36,885 nt of DNA from NCBI GenBank assembly GCA_016283745.1, contig JAEENM010000146.1, positions 1 through 36,885 of the forward strand, given 5' to 3'. The position numbers and the translations under genes are program-made. The notes beneath the pieces were generated by a model, which was not told the origin of the DNA, ran no database searches, and was given only the letters and a program-made list of their open reading frames with translations. Shown piece after piece: positions 7,242-15,772 of this stretch; within the stretch, counting starts at the first letter, position 1; each line of letters begins with the position of its first letter. Source of the stretch: Bacteroidales bacterium. Its GTDB lineage: Bacteria; Bacteroidota; Bacteroidia; Bacteroidales; P3.

Positions 7242-9119
7242 TTAGTCGTTATCTTCGTCGGTACGCAGGTTTTCCATAAGGAATTTCTTGCGTTCGGGCG
7301 TATTTTTTCCCATATAGAAGCGCAGCACGTTGGCGCTGTCGAAGTCCTTGTTGAAAATCACGGGGTCGAGACGCATGTCCTTGCCGATGAAGTTCTTGAA
7401 CTCGTCGGCGGAAATCTCGCCAAGACCTTTGAATCGTGTTATTTCGGCGTTTTTGATGCTGTCTATAGCCTCGACGCGTTCCTCGTCGGTGTAGCAGTAA
7501 AGGGTTTTCTGCTTGTTGCGCACGCGGAACAGCGGCGTTTGCAGTATGTACACGTGTCCGGTCTTTATCAGGTCGGGGAAGAACTGCAGGAAGAAAGCAA
7601 GCAGCAGCATACGGATGTGCATGCCGTCGTGGTCGGCATCGGTGGCTATCACCACGTTGTTGTAGCGCAGGTTTTCCAGACCGTCGTCGATGTCGAGGGC
7701 GCTGTGGAGCAGGTTGAACTCCATATTCTGGTAAACGATGGCTTTGCTTTTGCCGTAGCAGTTCTTGGGCTTGCCTCGCAGGCTGAACACGGCCTGGGTG
7801 TTGACGTCGCGCGATTTGGTGATGGATCCGCTTGCCGAGTCGCCCTCGGTGATGAAAATGGTTGTCTCGAGACGACGTTCGTGGTTGCTGTTGTAGTGCA
7901 CCCGGCAGTCGCGGAGCTTGCGGTTGTTGAGGCTTACCTTTTTGGTTTTGTCCTTGTTGGCTTTTTTTATCTCGGCTATTTCCTTGCGTTCCTTTTCCGA
8001 CGCCACTATCTTAGCTTGCAGCGCCTCGGCTGTTTGTGCATTGATATGCAGATAGTTGTCGAGGTTCCGCTTGATGATGTCCATAACGTAGCTCTTCACC
8101 GTGGGACTTTCGTTGGGCAGTCCGTCGCGGCTGGGCTCCATATATGTCGAGCTGAAGTTTGTCTTAGTCTGGTTTTTGAACTCGGGTTCCTGCACCCTTA
8201 TGCTTATAACGCATATAATGCCCTGACGTATGTCGTTGGGGTCGTAGTCTTTTTTATAGAACTCGCGGACGGTTTTCACTATCGCCTCGCGGAAAGCACC
8301 TTGGTGCGTGCCTCCGTCGGGGGTGTACTGTCCGTTCACGAAAGAGTAATATTCTTCCTTGTTGTATTGTCCGTCGCCGTGGGTGAAAGCCACCTCAAGG
8401 TCGCCTTCGTGTATGTGGATGATGGGATACAGCCCCTCTCCTTCCATATTGTTTTCCAAAAGGTCTATGATTCCGTTCTTGGAATAGATGCGCTGGCCGT
8501 TGTAGCGCATGGTGAGACCTTTGTTGAGGTAGGCGTAGTTCCAGATTTTCTTTTCTATGTAGTCGTTGATATAGTGATAGTTGCCGAAACATTTGGCGTC
8601 GGGGATGAATTCCACGTAGGTGCCGTTGTCCTCGGTGGTGGGCATCAGTTCGGATTCGTTTATCAGCTTGCCTTCGGCGAATTCGGCGTATTTTGTCTGT
8701 CCGTCGCGGAAAGCCTGCACTTTGAAATACGACGAGAGGGCGTTCACCGCCTTGGTACCCACGCCGTTGAGGCCGATGGATTTCTGGAAAGTCTTGTTGT
8801 CGTATTTTCCGCCGGTGTTGAGGCGCGACACCGCTTCAACCATCTTGCCGAAAGGTATTCCGCGGCCGTGGTCGCGTACCGACACCACCTTATCCTGAAA
8901 CGACACATTGACCTCTATCTGTTTGCCGAATCCCGATGTGAACTCGTCTATCGAATTGTCTATAACCTCCTTGATAAGTATATATACACCATCGTCCTGC
9001 GAAGAACCGTCGCCCAGTTTGCCTATGTACATAGTGGGACGCAAGCGCAGATGCTCCATGTCCTCCAAATGGATGATGGAATCATCTGTATAGTTGTTTT
9101 CCAATGGCTTTTCGTCCAT
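7242..9119 (-). CDS. parE: DNA topoisomerase IV subunit B (ParE)
   Basis: 625 residues, the usual length of Bacteroidota ParE. The GHKL ATPase has EVIDNSIDE (51-59, metal/ATP-binding), DHGRGIP (83-89) and GLNGVGTKA (116-124); the QTK loop is at 317-319. The TOPRIM domain has EGDSASG at 425-431 and DADHDG at 494-499. The opening [20 protein letters not shown] fits ParE better than GyrB, which usually begins with a VLEGLEAVRKRP-type sequence and is longer. ParE with ParC decatenates daughter chromosomes. parC is not next to it here; instead the acidic/lysine-rich protein follows. A promoter-like TTTC, 20 bp, TAACTTTG lies 52 bp upstream. GyrB is the only serious alternative. Confidence 0.92.
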   Translation of the reverse strand: MDEKPLENNYTDDSIIHLEDMEHLRLRPTMYIGKLGDGSSQDDGVYILIKEVIDNSIDEFTSGFGKQIEVNVSFQDKVVSVRDHGRGIPFGKMVEAVSRLNTGGKYDNKTFQKSIGLNGVGTKAVNALSSYFKVQAFRDGQTKYAEFAEGKLINESELMPTTEDNGTYVEFIPDAKCFGNYHYINDYIEKKIWNYAYLNKGLTMRYNGQRIYSKNGIIDLLENNMEGEGLYPIIHIHEGDLEVAFTHGDGQYNKEEYYSFVNGQYTPDGGTHQGAFREAIVKTVREFYKKDYDPNDIRQGIICVISIRVQEPEFKNQTKTNFSSTYMEPSRDGLPNESPTVKSYVMDIIKRNLDNYLHINAQTAEALQAKIVASEKERKEIAEIKKANKDKTKKVSLNNRKLRDCRVHYNSNHERRLETTIFITEGDSASGSITKSRDVNTQAVFSLRGKPKNCYGKSKAIVYQNMEFNLLHSALDIDDGLENLRYNNVVIATDADHDGMHIRMLLLAFFLQFFPDLIKTGHVYILQTPLFRVRNKQKTLYCYTDEERVEAIDSIKNAEITRFKGLGEISADEFKNFIGKDMRLDPVIFNKDFDSANVLRFYMGKNTPERKKFLMENLRTDEDND

Positions 9120-9171
9120 AAAATCCTGTGTGTCTTTGTTTTACCTTTGTAATGCTTGATTATTCAACTTG

Positions 9172-9203
9172 CAAAGTTACACAACAATTCGAAATTATGG
9201 AAA
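9172..9203 (-). promoter_or_regulatory. Promoter of parE
   Basis: On the minus strand TAACTTTG (9172-9179) is preceded by 20 bp and TTTC (9200-9203), one base from the TTTG consensus. It lies 52 bp upstream of the parE start. Confidence 0.6.
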
Positions 9204-9443
9204 TTTTTTTGATATTTTTTTTTCAACAATCGGCATTGCAAAAGTTTTGCCCTAGCACGCACTTATTATTGTCAAAATATGCGATAAAAGGGCGTTATTT
9301 CTTCGTTTTGGAGAAGGAATACGCTGCTTTTGGCATGCTTGCACTATGCTGTGACAGGCAAAAGAATGTCGTCGAGGGACGTTGCACCTTATTATAAATC
9401 AATATATTGCACACAAGCCGGAACTGTCTGAGTCATTTTTTCC

Positions 9444-9474
9444 TTTGCAGATACGCTTTTTTTTCGTATTTTTG
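9444..9474 (+). promoter_or_regulatory. Promoter of tRNA-Leu
   Basis: TTTG (9444-9447), a 19-bp spacer and TATTTTTG (9467-9474), a full match to the Bacteroidota promoter, ending 14 bp before the mature tRNA. Confidence 0.75.
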
Positions 9475-9488
9475 CAAAACGAAATCCT

Positions 9489-9570
9489 GCGGATGTGGCG
9501 TAATTGGTAGCCGCGCTAGACTTAGGATCTAGTGACGAGAGTCGTATGGGTTCGAGTCCCTTCATCCGCA
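9489..9570 (+). tRNA. tRNA-Leu (anticodon UAG)
   Basis: 82 nt. The acceptor stem GCGGATG (9489-9495) pairs perfectly with CATCCGC (9563-9569), with discriminator A. The anticodon arm is CTAGA, loop CTTAGGA, TCTAG, giving anticodon TAG, which reads CUN leucine codons. The T arm GGGTTCGAGTCCC and a long class II variable arm (GAC-GAGA-GTC) support leucine. The 3' CCA is not encoded. Confidence 0.95.
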
Positions 9571-9624
9571 CAGAGTTGAAAATACTGTATTTCAAGGAAT
9601 TGGCAGCACATTGGTGACTGCCTT

Positions 9625-10692
9625 TTATTTTACCCTTAGCTTGCGTCCGATTTTCAGTGTGGTGTTGGTGTTGATGCCGTTGAGCTGGCAGAGTTTTTTC
9701 ACCGTGGTGTGGTTTTTGCGTGCTATGGAGCCGAGGTTGTCGCCTTTTTTGACGGTATAATACTTAGAAGAAGCAGTGGATGTCTTGTTTGTAGCCACCG
9801 TGGCTGTGGGATTTTCTTCCACTACCGAGGTGTCGTTTGAAGCCACTTCGGGTCTTGCCTCTTTGTCGAGCAAAGCAACCTTGGGTGCCGACGAATGCAC
9901 GATTATTTTGTTGCCCTCGCGAATGGAGCGATAGACGCTTCGGTTCATATTGCTGGGCGTGAGTTTGAATTTTCGGTTCACGGGACGCCCTTTGTCGGTG
10001 AGGCTGTGCGAGAAAAGCCAGTCGTAGGTTTCGTGCATATAGAAAGCGTACACCAGCTGTCCGTGGTTCATTCCCTGCAAACGTGTCCAAATCAGACGGT
10101 TAGTGTCGCCACAGTTGTTCATGGCATCCACCACACGCTGCGACTGTCCGATGCCTACGGCGCGGTCGGCGGTGCCATGGAGTATCCACAGCGGCACACC
10201 GTTGAGCGGACACAGGTCGCGGCTGGTGCCGCCTCCGCACAAAGCCATTGCCGCCGCTATCTTGGAGGGAAAAGCGGCAGTGAGGTCGATGGTGCCGTAG
10301 CCGCCCAGACTCATGCCAAGCACATAGATTCGGTTGGTGTCGATGGCGTAACGCTGTTCAACCCAATCAACCACACGCCACACCTTGTCGGGTTTCCAAG
10401 CGCCGGGACTCTGTGGGGCAAGCACAACGGCGTCGATGTGCATACCCATATCCAAGGCGTTGAGCGGACCGTAGCGGCGCACCCTTTCAAGATTGTTGCC
10501 GCACAGGCTTCGTCCGTGCAGAAAAATGACAAGCGGCTTGGCCACAGTGTCGGTGTAGCCGTTGGGAGTGTAAAGCCAGAAACTATAGCCGTTTTCCACA
10601 GCACCGCGGAACGGGTAGAGATGCTGTGCCTTTATCGCGACTGACGCTAGTACAAACAGCGCTAAAAAAAGAATTTTCTTTGTCATCATCAC
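9625..10692 (-). CDS. Secreted alpha/beta-hydrolase esterase with C-terminal LysM domain
   Basis: 355 residues. A signal peptide (hydrophobic core to about residue 22, ending AIKAQ) precedes an alpha/beta-hydrolase of the PHB-depolymerase/feruloyl-esterase-like type. Visible are VIFLHG (oxyanion strand, about 55-60), the nucleophile elbow GMSLGGYG with Ser128, Asp176 in HGTADRAV, and His210 in MNHGQ, a complete catalytic triad. After a Thr/Ser-rich linker, residues about 311-355 are a LysM repeat (YYTVKKGDNLGSIARKNH, later LKIGRKLRVK), which binds GlcNAc-containing glycan such as peptidoglycan. An envelope or periplasmic ester hydrolase tethered to the wall is the likely role; the substrate is not evident. 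It starts with three Met codons, any of which could be used. It is the last gene of a minus-strand envelope cluster, 114 bp after its neighbour. Confidence 0.85.
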   Translation of the reverse strand: MMMTKKILFLALFVLASVAIKAQHLYPFRGAVENGYSFWLYTPNGYTDTVAKPLVIFLHGRSLCGNNLERVRRYGPLNALDMGMHIDAVVLAPQSPGAWKPDKVWRVVDWVEQRYAIDTNRIYVLGMSLGGYGTIDLTAAFPSKIAAAMALCGGGTSRDLCPLNGVPLWILHGTADRAVGIGQSQRVVDAMNNCGDTNRLIWTRLQGMNHGQLVYAFYMHETYDWLFSHSLTDKGRPVNRKFKLTPSNMNRSVYRSIREGNKIIVHSSAPKVALLDKEARPEVASNDTSVVEENPTATVATNKTSTASSKYYTVKKGDNLGSIARKNHTTVKKLCQLNGINTNTTLKIGRKLRVK

Positions 10693-10806
10693 ATTGTTTT
10701 ATAACACAATATGTCCTTTGGACAAAGAAATATTTACGTAAAAAAACAGAAAAAGTTATATGGGCAAAGGAAATAGAGCACCATCCCACAATACCTATTC
10801 CGCACT

Positions 10807-11901
10807 TTATTTGCTTTTAGCCTTGCGTTTCTTGCGGTAGTATTTAACCTTGTAACGTGTGGTGCAACTCAGCTCTCCGTTATAATACAAACGGTCTTCA
10901 CACAATGCTCCTTTCCTGTCAAAAACATATTGGTGTGTCTCAACCTCTCGCCATTCTTTTCTTTCTTCCTTGGGCAGTCCAAAACATCCATTTGGCCTGC
11001 CATAACGCCGATACTTGTAAACTGTGTCTATTAGCTTTCTGTCATTTAACACATATCTGGTGCTAATGTTCAAAGTGTCTCTTACAAAGAAGCCATACGA
11101 CGCCCCATTGGGATAATATTTGTATAATTCAACAAACCTAGAGTATGTTTTTTTTGAATTATTGTAGTTCATTTCTTCCTCCAATGTCACCAGTGTATCC
11201 CCATTTGAATAATTACGGCTTATAATTATCCTTTGCGGATTGGAACAATCCAAGTTGGTGTCGTCTAGCAACTGCACCTTCACCGATGTGTCGCCTACAG
11301 TATAATGGCAGAAACTGTCAACAGAAAACTGAATTTTATTCTTATATCTTTCGACTTTTACATCTTTGCGAACGCTATTGAATGCCGAATCATAGTAATA
11401 AACAATATTTGACAGTTCCAATGGCAGGGTATCGGCAACGGGCACCGTTTCATATTTATATCTACCCACGTTACTGAACAATGAATCCGTCATAGTTTGC
11501 AAATTCCGGTGAAGTACTATAACTCTTATTTGCACACTATTATCCATATATTTTTTTTCAACCGTTCTGACAACAATCGGAGTGTTCGACAGGGTATCTA
11601 TCCGCACACGCCACGTCCAGCCTTTTACATTAGACACCCATTCTTTTGTTTTTTTATCGTATTTGAAAGGTGAAGTGTATGGATCAATCATTCTTCCATC
11701 TTTTCCGTACGAATATGTTATTTTGTGTGAACTGCCGTCTTTGTAAGAATAGCGTTCCGTAACTTTTCTAACATTCTGTCCATAAAGTTCTTGATGCGTG
11801 GGAAGTGATTGTGGGACAAACTCCTGTGCTTGGCAGATGCAGCCGAACAACAAAAGTACTAATAAGGGCAAAAACGCTGTGGCAAAGAGACTCTTTTTCA
11901 T
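10807..11901 (-). CDS. Secreted protein of unknown function
   Basis: 364 residues with an N-terminal hydrophobic segment ending LLLFGCICQAQE. This can be read as a lipobox (LFGC) or as a signal peptidase I site after AQA-type residues, so it is either a lipoprotein or a soluble periplasmic protein. The mature part is rich in Tyr, Lys, Asp and Ser with alternating polar and aromatic strands, suggesting beta structure like the RHS/YD-type or DUF-type secreted proteins of Bacteroidota, but no named domain is recognised. It starts 21 bp downstream of the NlpC/P60 gene and is probably cotranscribed with it. The base composition is more AT-rich than its neighbours, which may hint at a different origin. 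Confidence 0.75.
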   Translation of the reverse strand: MKKSLFATAFLPLLVLLLFGCICQAQEFVPQSLPTHQELYGQNVRKVTERYSYKDGSSHKITYSYGKDGRMIDPYTSPFKYDKKTKEWVSNVKGWTWRVRIDTLSNTPIVVRTVEKKYMDNSVQIRVIVLHRNLQTMTDSLFSNVGRYKYETVPVADTLPLELSNIVYYYDSAFNSVRKDVKVERYKNKIQFSVDSFCHYTVGDTSVKVQLLDDTNLDCSNPQRIIISRNYSNGDTLVTLEEEMNYNNSKKTYSRFVELYKYYPNGASYGFFVRDTLNISTRYVLNDRKLIDTVYKYRRYGRPNGCFGLPKEERKEWREVETHQYVFDRKGALCEDRLYYNGELSCTTRYKVKYYRKKRKAKSK

Positions 11902-11922
11902 AGAAATTCAATTTTTTAGGGG

Positions 11923-12672
11923 TTATTCTTCATCTTCGAACTCTGAGGCTTCCGCGGTGGGGGTGAGCTCCTGTGTGCGGTACTCGCTGGCACGCGAGAA
12001 CATTGCGTTGATGCTGTCGCGGATGGCGTTGTCGCGAGCTATATCCTCGTGGCGTTGCCGTTCCGTGGCCGACAACACAGGGGGCTTGTTTATTTTCGAA
12101 GGCTGCTGTTTCTGTTTTGAAGGCGAATAGACATCTACTGTGCCACTTTCAACGGGACCGCTAGAGTAATCGGTTGTTGCCGACGAGGAGTTCTTTTTTG
12201 TGGCCGGCTCGTTGCCCAGCAGACGGCGGGCACCCACGTAACGGTTTTTGTAATATGCTTCGGTAGATGCACTTATACGCACGCCGGTGCTCGACGAGTG
12301 TATAAAATCGAAAGTGCCTTTGTCGGGATACACATCGGTAACGATACCCACATGTCCTATGCTTCGGGAATGGCGGCGTCCGCCGAAGAAAACGAGGTCG
12401 CCGCGCTGCAGGTCGCCGCGGTTTACGCTGCGTCCGTGGTGCCATTGTCCTGGAGCCGAGCCGGAGAGGTCGAAACCGAAATGGCTGTAAACGAAGCGTG
12501 TGAATCCCGAGCAGTCGAAGCCTTTGGGGGTACGACCTGCTGCACGGTACGGTGTGCCTATGTACCTGCGGGCCACGCTAATAACGTCATCGGCAGTGGT
12601 CTGCGCCAAGGCATTCACTGCCAAAGCGACAAACAACGTACCGAGCAACAATAATTTAACTATCTTTTTCAT
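11923..12672 (-). CDS. NlpC/P60-family peptidoglycan endopeptidase
   Basis: 249 residues. A signal peptide (to about ALAQ, residue 24) leads to a NlpC/P60 cysteine peptidase: Cys54 in GFDCSGFTR, His107 in IGHVGIV and His125 in FIHSSS make the catalytic set. These enzymes cut peptide cross-links or stems of peptidoglycan in the periplasm. The C-terminal ~90 residues are low-complexity (Ser/Thr/Pro, then Glu/Asp), with no second domain. The gene starts 6 bp after the rluD stop, so the two are cotranscribed. It belongs with the PASTA protein and LysM esterase in an envelope-oriented cluster. Confidence 0.9.
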   Translation of the reverse strand: MKKIVKLLLLGTLFVALAVNALAQTTADDVISVARRYIGTPYRAAGRTPKGFDCSGFTRFVYSHFGFDLSGSAPGQWHHGRSVNRGDLQRGDLVFFGGRRHSRSIGHVGIVTDVYPDKGTFDFIHSSSTGVRISASTEAYYKNRYVGARRLLGNEPATKKNSSSATTDYSSGPVESGTVDVYSPSKQKQQPSKINKPPVLSATERQRHEDIARDNAIRDSINAMFSRASEYRTQELTPTAEASEFEDEE

Positions 12673-12678
12673 CTTCTT

Positions 12679-13743
12679 TTAATCCTCCTCAATAATTTTA
12701 CCGCTTGCCACATATTTTCTCCATTTCTCCACCACTGCCGCGAAATCTTCGGGGTAAGGCGATTCGAAATGCAGATGTTTGTGTGTGGTGGGATGCTCGA
12801 AGCCAAGCACCACGGCGTGCAGTGCCTGACGGGGCATCAGCTGGAAACAGTTGGTTACAAACTGTTTATATTTCGAAAAAGTGGTTCCTTTCAGAATCTG
12901 GTCGCCGCCGTAGGCCTCGTCGTTGAACAGCGGATGGCCTATGTGTCGCATGTGGGCGCGAATCTGGTGTGTGCGGCCAGTCTCAAGCACGCATTCCACA
13001 AGGGTTACGTAGCCGAAACGCTCTTTCACGTGCCAGTGTGTTACGGCGTGTTTGCCACTCTCGCTGCCTTCGGGGAAAACGGTCATCACCTTGCGGTCCT
13101 TGGGCGAGCGGCCGATATTGCCGATGATGGTGCCGTCGTCCTCGTCGAAATCGCCCCAGACAAGGGCGTTGTACTTGCGTTCGATGGTGTGTTCGAAGAA
13201 CTGCTTGGCCAGAACGGTCTGCGCCATCTCGTTTTTGGCAAGAATGATAAGTCCGGAGGTATTTTTGTCGATACGGTGTGCGAGGTACGGCGTTATGGGG
13301 TTGCCATCCTTGTCGGTCTTGCCCTGATAATAGAAGGCGAGGGCGTTGAGCAGTGTGCCGTCGAAATTGCCGAAACCCGGGTGCACCACAAGTCCGGGCT
13401 GCTTGTCCACCACCAGCACGTCGTCGTCCTCATAGACGATGTTCAGCGGTATATCCTCGGGGGTAATCTCTATCTCGCGCGGCGGGTTGGGCAGCAGCAC
13501 GCTGATGACATCCAACGGTTTGACGCGGTAGTTCTGTTTCACTGGCGTTCCGCCGACAAGGATGCACTGTGCTTTGGCGGCGTTCTGTATCTTGTTCCGC
13601 GATGCGCCTTGTATGTGGTCCATCAGGTACTTGTCGATACGCAGCATGGCCTGGCCTTTGTCAACCGTAATGCGGTAATGCTCGTACAGTTCGCCGTCGT
13701 CGTTGCGTTCTTCAAGTTCTATGTCGGGATTTTCTTCTGCCAT
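12679..13743 (-). CDS. rluD: RluD-type 23S rRNA pseudouridine synthase
   Basis: 354 residues: an N-terminal S4 RNA-binding domain (about residues 33-90, LRIDKYLMDHIQGASRNKIQ) and an RluA-family catalytic domain with the signature HRIDKNTSGL at 156-165, Asp159 being the catalytic residue. Later RTHQIRAHMRHIGHPL is the conserved RluA/RluD motif. The two-domain layout fits RluD, which modifies helix 69 of 23S rRNA (1911/1915/1917 in E. coli); an RluC-like target cannot be excluded. It starts 6 bp after the T9SS gene and ends 6 bp before the NlpC gene. In Bacteroides, as I recall, a PASTA protein, an RluA-family synthase and D-Ala-D-Ala ligase are neighbours; the ligase is not in this window. Confidence 0.93.
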   Translation of the reverse strand: MAEENPDIELEERNDDGELYEHYRITVDKGQAMLRIDKYLMDHIQGASRNKIQNAAKAQCILVGGTPVKQNYRVKPLDVISVLLPNPPREIEITPEDIPLNIVYEDDDVLVVDKQPGLVVHPGFGNFDGTLLNALAFYYQGKTDKDGNPITPYLAHRIDKNTSGLIILAKNEMAQTVLAKQFFEHTIERKYNALVWGDFDEDDGTIIGNIGRSPKDRKVMTVFPEGSESGKHAVTHWHVKERFGYVTLVECVLETGRTHQIRAHMRHIGHPLFNDEAYGGDQILKGTTFSKYKQFVTNCFQLMPRQALHAVVLGFEHPTTHKHLHFESPYPEDFAAVVEKWRKYVASGKIIEED

Positions 13744-13749
13744 CGGATG

Positions 13750-15684
13750 TTATTTTACTATAAATTTCTTATTTACAATCGGTTGTCCGTCGTCGGCAGT
13801 AATTCGGAGCAGATACACTCCCGAACGTAGGTCGGACACATTCATCTGTTTTTCAACAGCTTGGCGTTTCAGCAATTTGCCGCACATATCGTAAACCTCG
13901 ATGGTGGATGACGACAATGTGACATCCGTTTCATCGTAATCCAGACGAAGGAAGTCCTTGCAGGGATTAGGATACAGATTTACAGCGTTTTGCGACAGCT
14001 GAGCCTCCGAAATTCCCAACACGGCGCTCTGTCCGAAATAGGGACGCATCATAAGCGAGCCAGCGAGTATGCTGCGTTGCCAATAGCCTGAAGTATAATA
14101 ATAAATATTGTCGGCTGAGTTGTTGCTGCGGTCGAAGCCGAGGTTGATGTAATTCGACGAATGTTGTTCGAAACCGATATAGATTTTACCATTGACCACA
14201 ACAGGCCGTTCCAAAGTGTAGCGGCAGTACTGGTTGAGGCTGTCGAAACGCGGGTAGGCGTATTGCGACGACTTGTAAAGCACCGAGCCTGGCTTGCCTC
14301 CATTGTCGTTCCAAACGCACAGATAGAAAGGTATTCCGGCGTTGCCGTTGTTGTAGGTGCGGTTGAAATACATATCTATCGCGGTAAGGGAATCGCTTGT
14401 GGAGAGGTTAAAACCGTAGGCCAGCGAGCAACGGCTGTTGTCGGTGGAAAGTCCGTAGCCGTTTTCCGGAATGCCGTCGTCATAGGCGAAATAGTTGTCG
14501 AACACCTGCTCGAAGACAACGGTGTCGTTCTGCGGGTGGTTGTCGCCAGTATAGCCTTCGGTAACAACGTGCACTATGCGGAACACGTTGCGGGGATTGG
14601 TCATTGTAGGCAAAGTGTCGTTCAACGGCGGACGGGCGTGGACAGCAGCCGACTGATACTGATGGTTGGGCAGATAGGCAGGCACATTTTCCGAACCGCC
14701 CGTGTAACTACCTATCACACTGTTGTTTCCGTCGTAAATTTTGTATTCGTAACGCGACACCAACTGCTGCGAATAGAGGTTGGTAATGGTGTTTTGCAGA
14801 CTGTCTTTAAGGCAGCTGTTGCGGAACTGGCGAGTGGGCATGGCCGTGTATTGTTTCAGCATCGAAGTGGCTTTGTTCACAAAAGCAATGTCGCGGAAGG
14901 TGGGTGCGTGGGTGCGACTGTAGTCGAGATACACGTAGTCGATGTTCCACATGTCGCAGTTGCCCGAAAGTCCGGGCTTAGTTACATTATTGACACTCAC
15001 ATAGTTGCGGAAACGGAACTTAAATCCCGATTTCAGATACACGTCTTGAATAATGGGAATCGCCACATAGCGGAAGAAACCGCCGTCGCGGGCATGGAGG
15101 GTGTCGAGCGAAAAGCCGTCGGTGCTCCACACCTTGTCCCAAACACCCGACACCGAGTTGAAAAACTCCAATATCAGCGAGTCGCCGGCTTCGGGGGCAA
15201 CCCCTACCCTTTCCCACATATTGCCGTATCCGCCTCCAGGTTGGAAATAGAAGCTGAAATAGATGGAGTCGGCGGCAGTGAGCGCCCTTGCGTAAGGCGA
15301 AAATAGGGAGTCGAGACGTATGGGCAACGAGGTGAGGGTGTCGCCGGGCGTGGGCGTTTGGCCGATACCGCGATGCAGGTTGCCACAGGCGTCGATGGCG
15401 TCGAGGGTGGCAACGCCAACGGTGGGCGGGAACACGGCGTAGTCGGCATTGACAAAAGCCTGGTTATCGGCCCAGCGGTTGCTGTCGGGATAGCCGCCGT
15501 AGTTGGAGAAATCGTCGAAAAACGGCAGTGTGAGCGGCTGCTGAGCTGACTTAGCCCTTGAGCGATGACGCTTGGCAAGACGTTCGACAACGGGATTGCC
15601 GTAGATAGGCAGCAGCACCTCCTGCGCCACAGCACCTCCGACAAAAGTCAGCAACAACGTTATTCCAATAGCAATTTTCCGCAT
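13750..15684 (-). CDS. Secreted T9SS cargo protein with C-terminal sorting domain
   Basis: 644 residues. A signal peptide (to GGAVAQ, about residue 21) and a C-terminal type A sorting domain of about 80 residues are clear: NLYPNPCKDFLRLDYDE, a middle strand IEVYDMCGKLL, and a terminal SGVYLLRITADDGQ segment followed by KKFIVK. Such proteins cross the outer membrane by T9SS and are attached to or released from the surface. The body begins with LPFFDDFSNYGGYPDSNRW, a recurrent opening in large Bacteroidota T9SS proteins with jelly-roll-like adhesive parts; no catalytic motif is visible. It is placed between the PASTA gene (88 bp upstream) and rluD (6 bp downstream). The ligand is unknown. Confidence 0.88.
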   Translation of the reverse strand: MRKIAIGITLLLTFVGGAVAQEVLLPIYGNPVVERLAKRHRSRAKSAQQPLTLPFFDDFSNYGGYPDSNRWADNQAFVNADYAVFPPTVGVATLDAIDACGNLHRGIGQTPTPGDTLTSLPIRLDSLFSPYARALTAADSIYFSFYFQPGGGYGNMWERVGVAPEAGDSLILEFFNSVSGVWDKVWSTDGFSLDTLHARDGGFFRYVAIPIIQDVYLKSGFKFRFRNYVSVNNVTKPGLSGNCDMWNIDYVYLDYSRTHAPTFRDIAFVNKATSMLKQYTAMPTRQFRNSCLKDSLQNTITNLYSQQLVSRYEYKIYDGNNSVIGSYTGGSENVPAYLPNHQYQSAAVHARPPLNDTLPTMTNPRNVFRIVHVVTEGYTGDNHPQNDTVVFEQVFDNYFAYDDGIPENGYGLSTDNSRCSLAYGFNLSTSDSLTAIDMYFNRTYNNGNAGIPFYLCVWNDNGGKPGSVLYKSSQYAYPRFDSLNQYCRYTLERPVVVNGKIYIGFEQHSSNYINLGFDRSNNSADNIYYYTSGYWQRSILAGSLMMRPYFGQSAVLGISEAQLSQNAVNLYPNPCKDFLRLDYDETDVTLSSSTIEVYDMCGKLLKRQAVEKQMNVSDLRSGVYLLRITADDGQPIVNKKFIVK

Positions 15685-15772
15685 TGTATTTTAGATCTTC
15701 AGATTATCGGATTTTCAGATTTTCAGATTAGAAGAATTTTCAACTCTCAACTCTCAACTTTCAACTTTCAAT
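15685..15772. repeat. Degenerate 7-8-bp-period repeat between PASTA and T9SS genes
   Basis: Units TTCAGATT (8 bp, repeated) pass into TCAACTC, TCAACTC, TCAACTT, TCAACTT, TCAATTT (7 bp). The block fills the 88-bp gap and runs up to the stop codon of the PASTA gene. It is the same style as the repeats after phoH and after the XRE gene. Confidence 0.75.

Larger units (their letters stand above)
9120..9488. other. Intergenic region between parE and tRNA-Leu
   Basis: This 369-bp gap contains the parE promoter at its left end and the tRNA promoter at its right end. The middle, about 9210-9430, has no convincing open frame, hairpin or repeat. Confidence 0.6.

Noticed and set aside
7539-9152. A 537-codon plus-strand open frame opposite parE
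   Set aside because: It mirrors parE codon by codon, has no recognisable protein features and is explained by the codon bias of the real gene.
9128-9397. An 89-codon open frame between parE and tRNA-Leu
   Set aside because: It starts inside the parE promoter area and shows no protein-like pattern.
14161-15306. A 381-codon plus-strand open frame opposite the T9SS gene
   Set aside because: The minus-strand gene has a signal peptide and a sorting domain; the plus-strand frame has neither.
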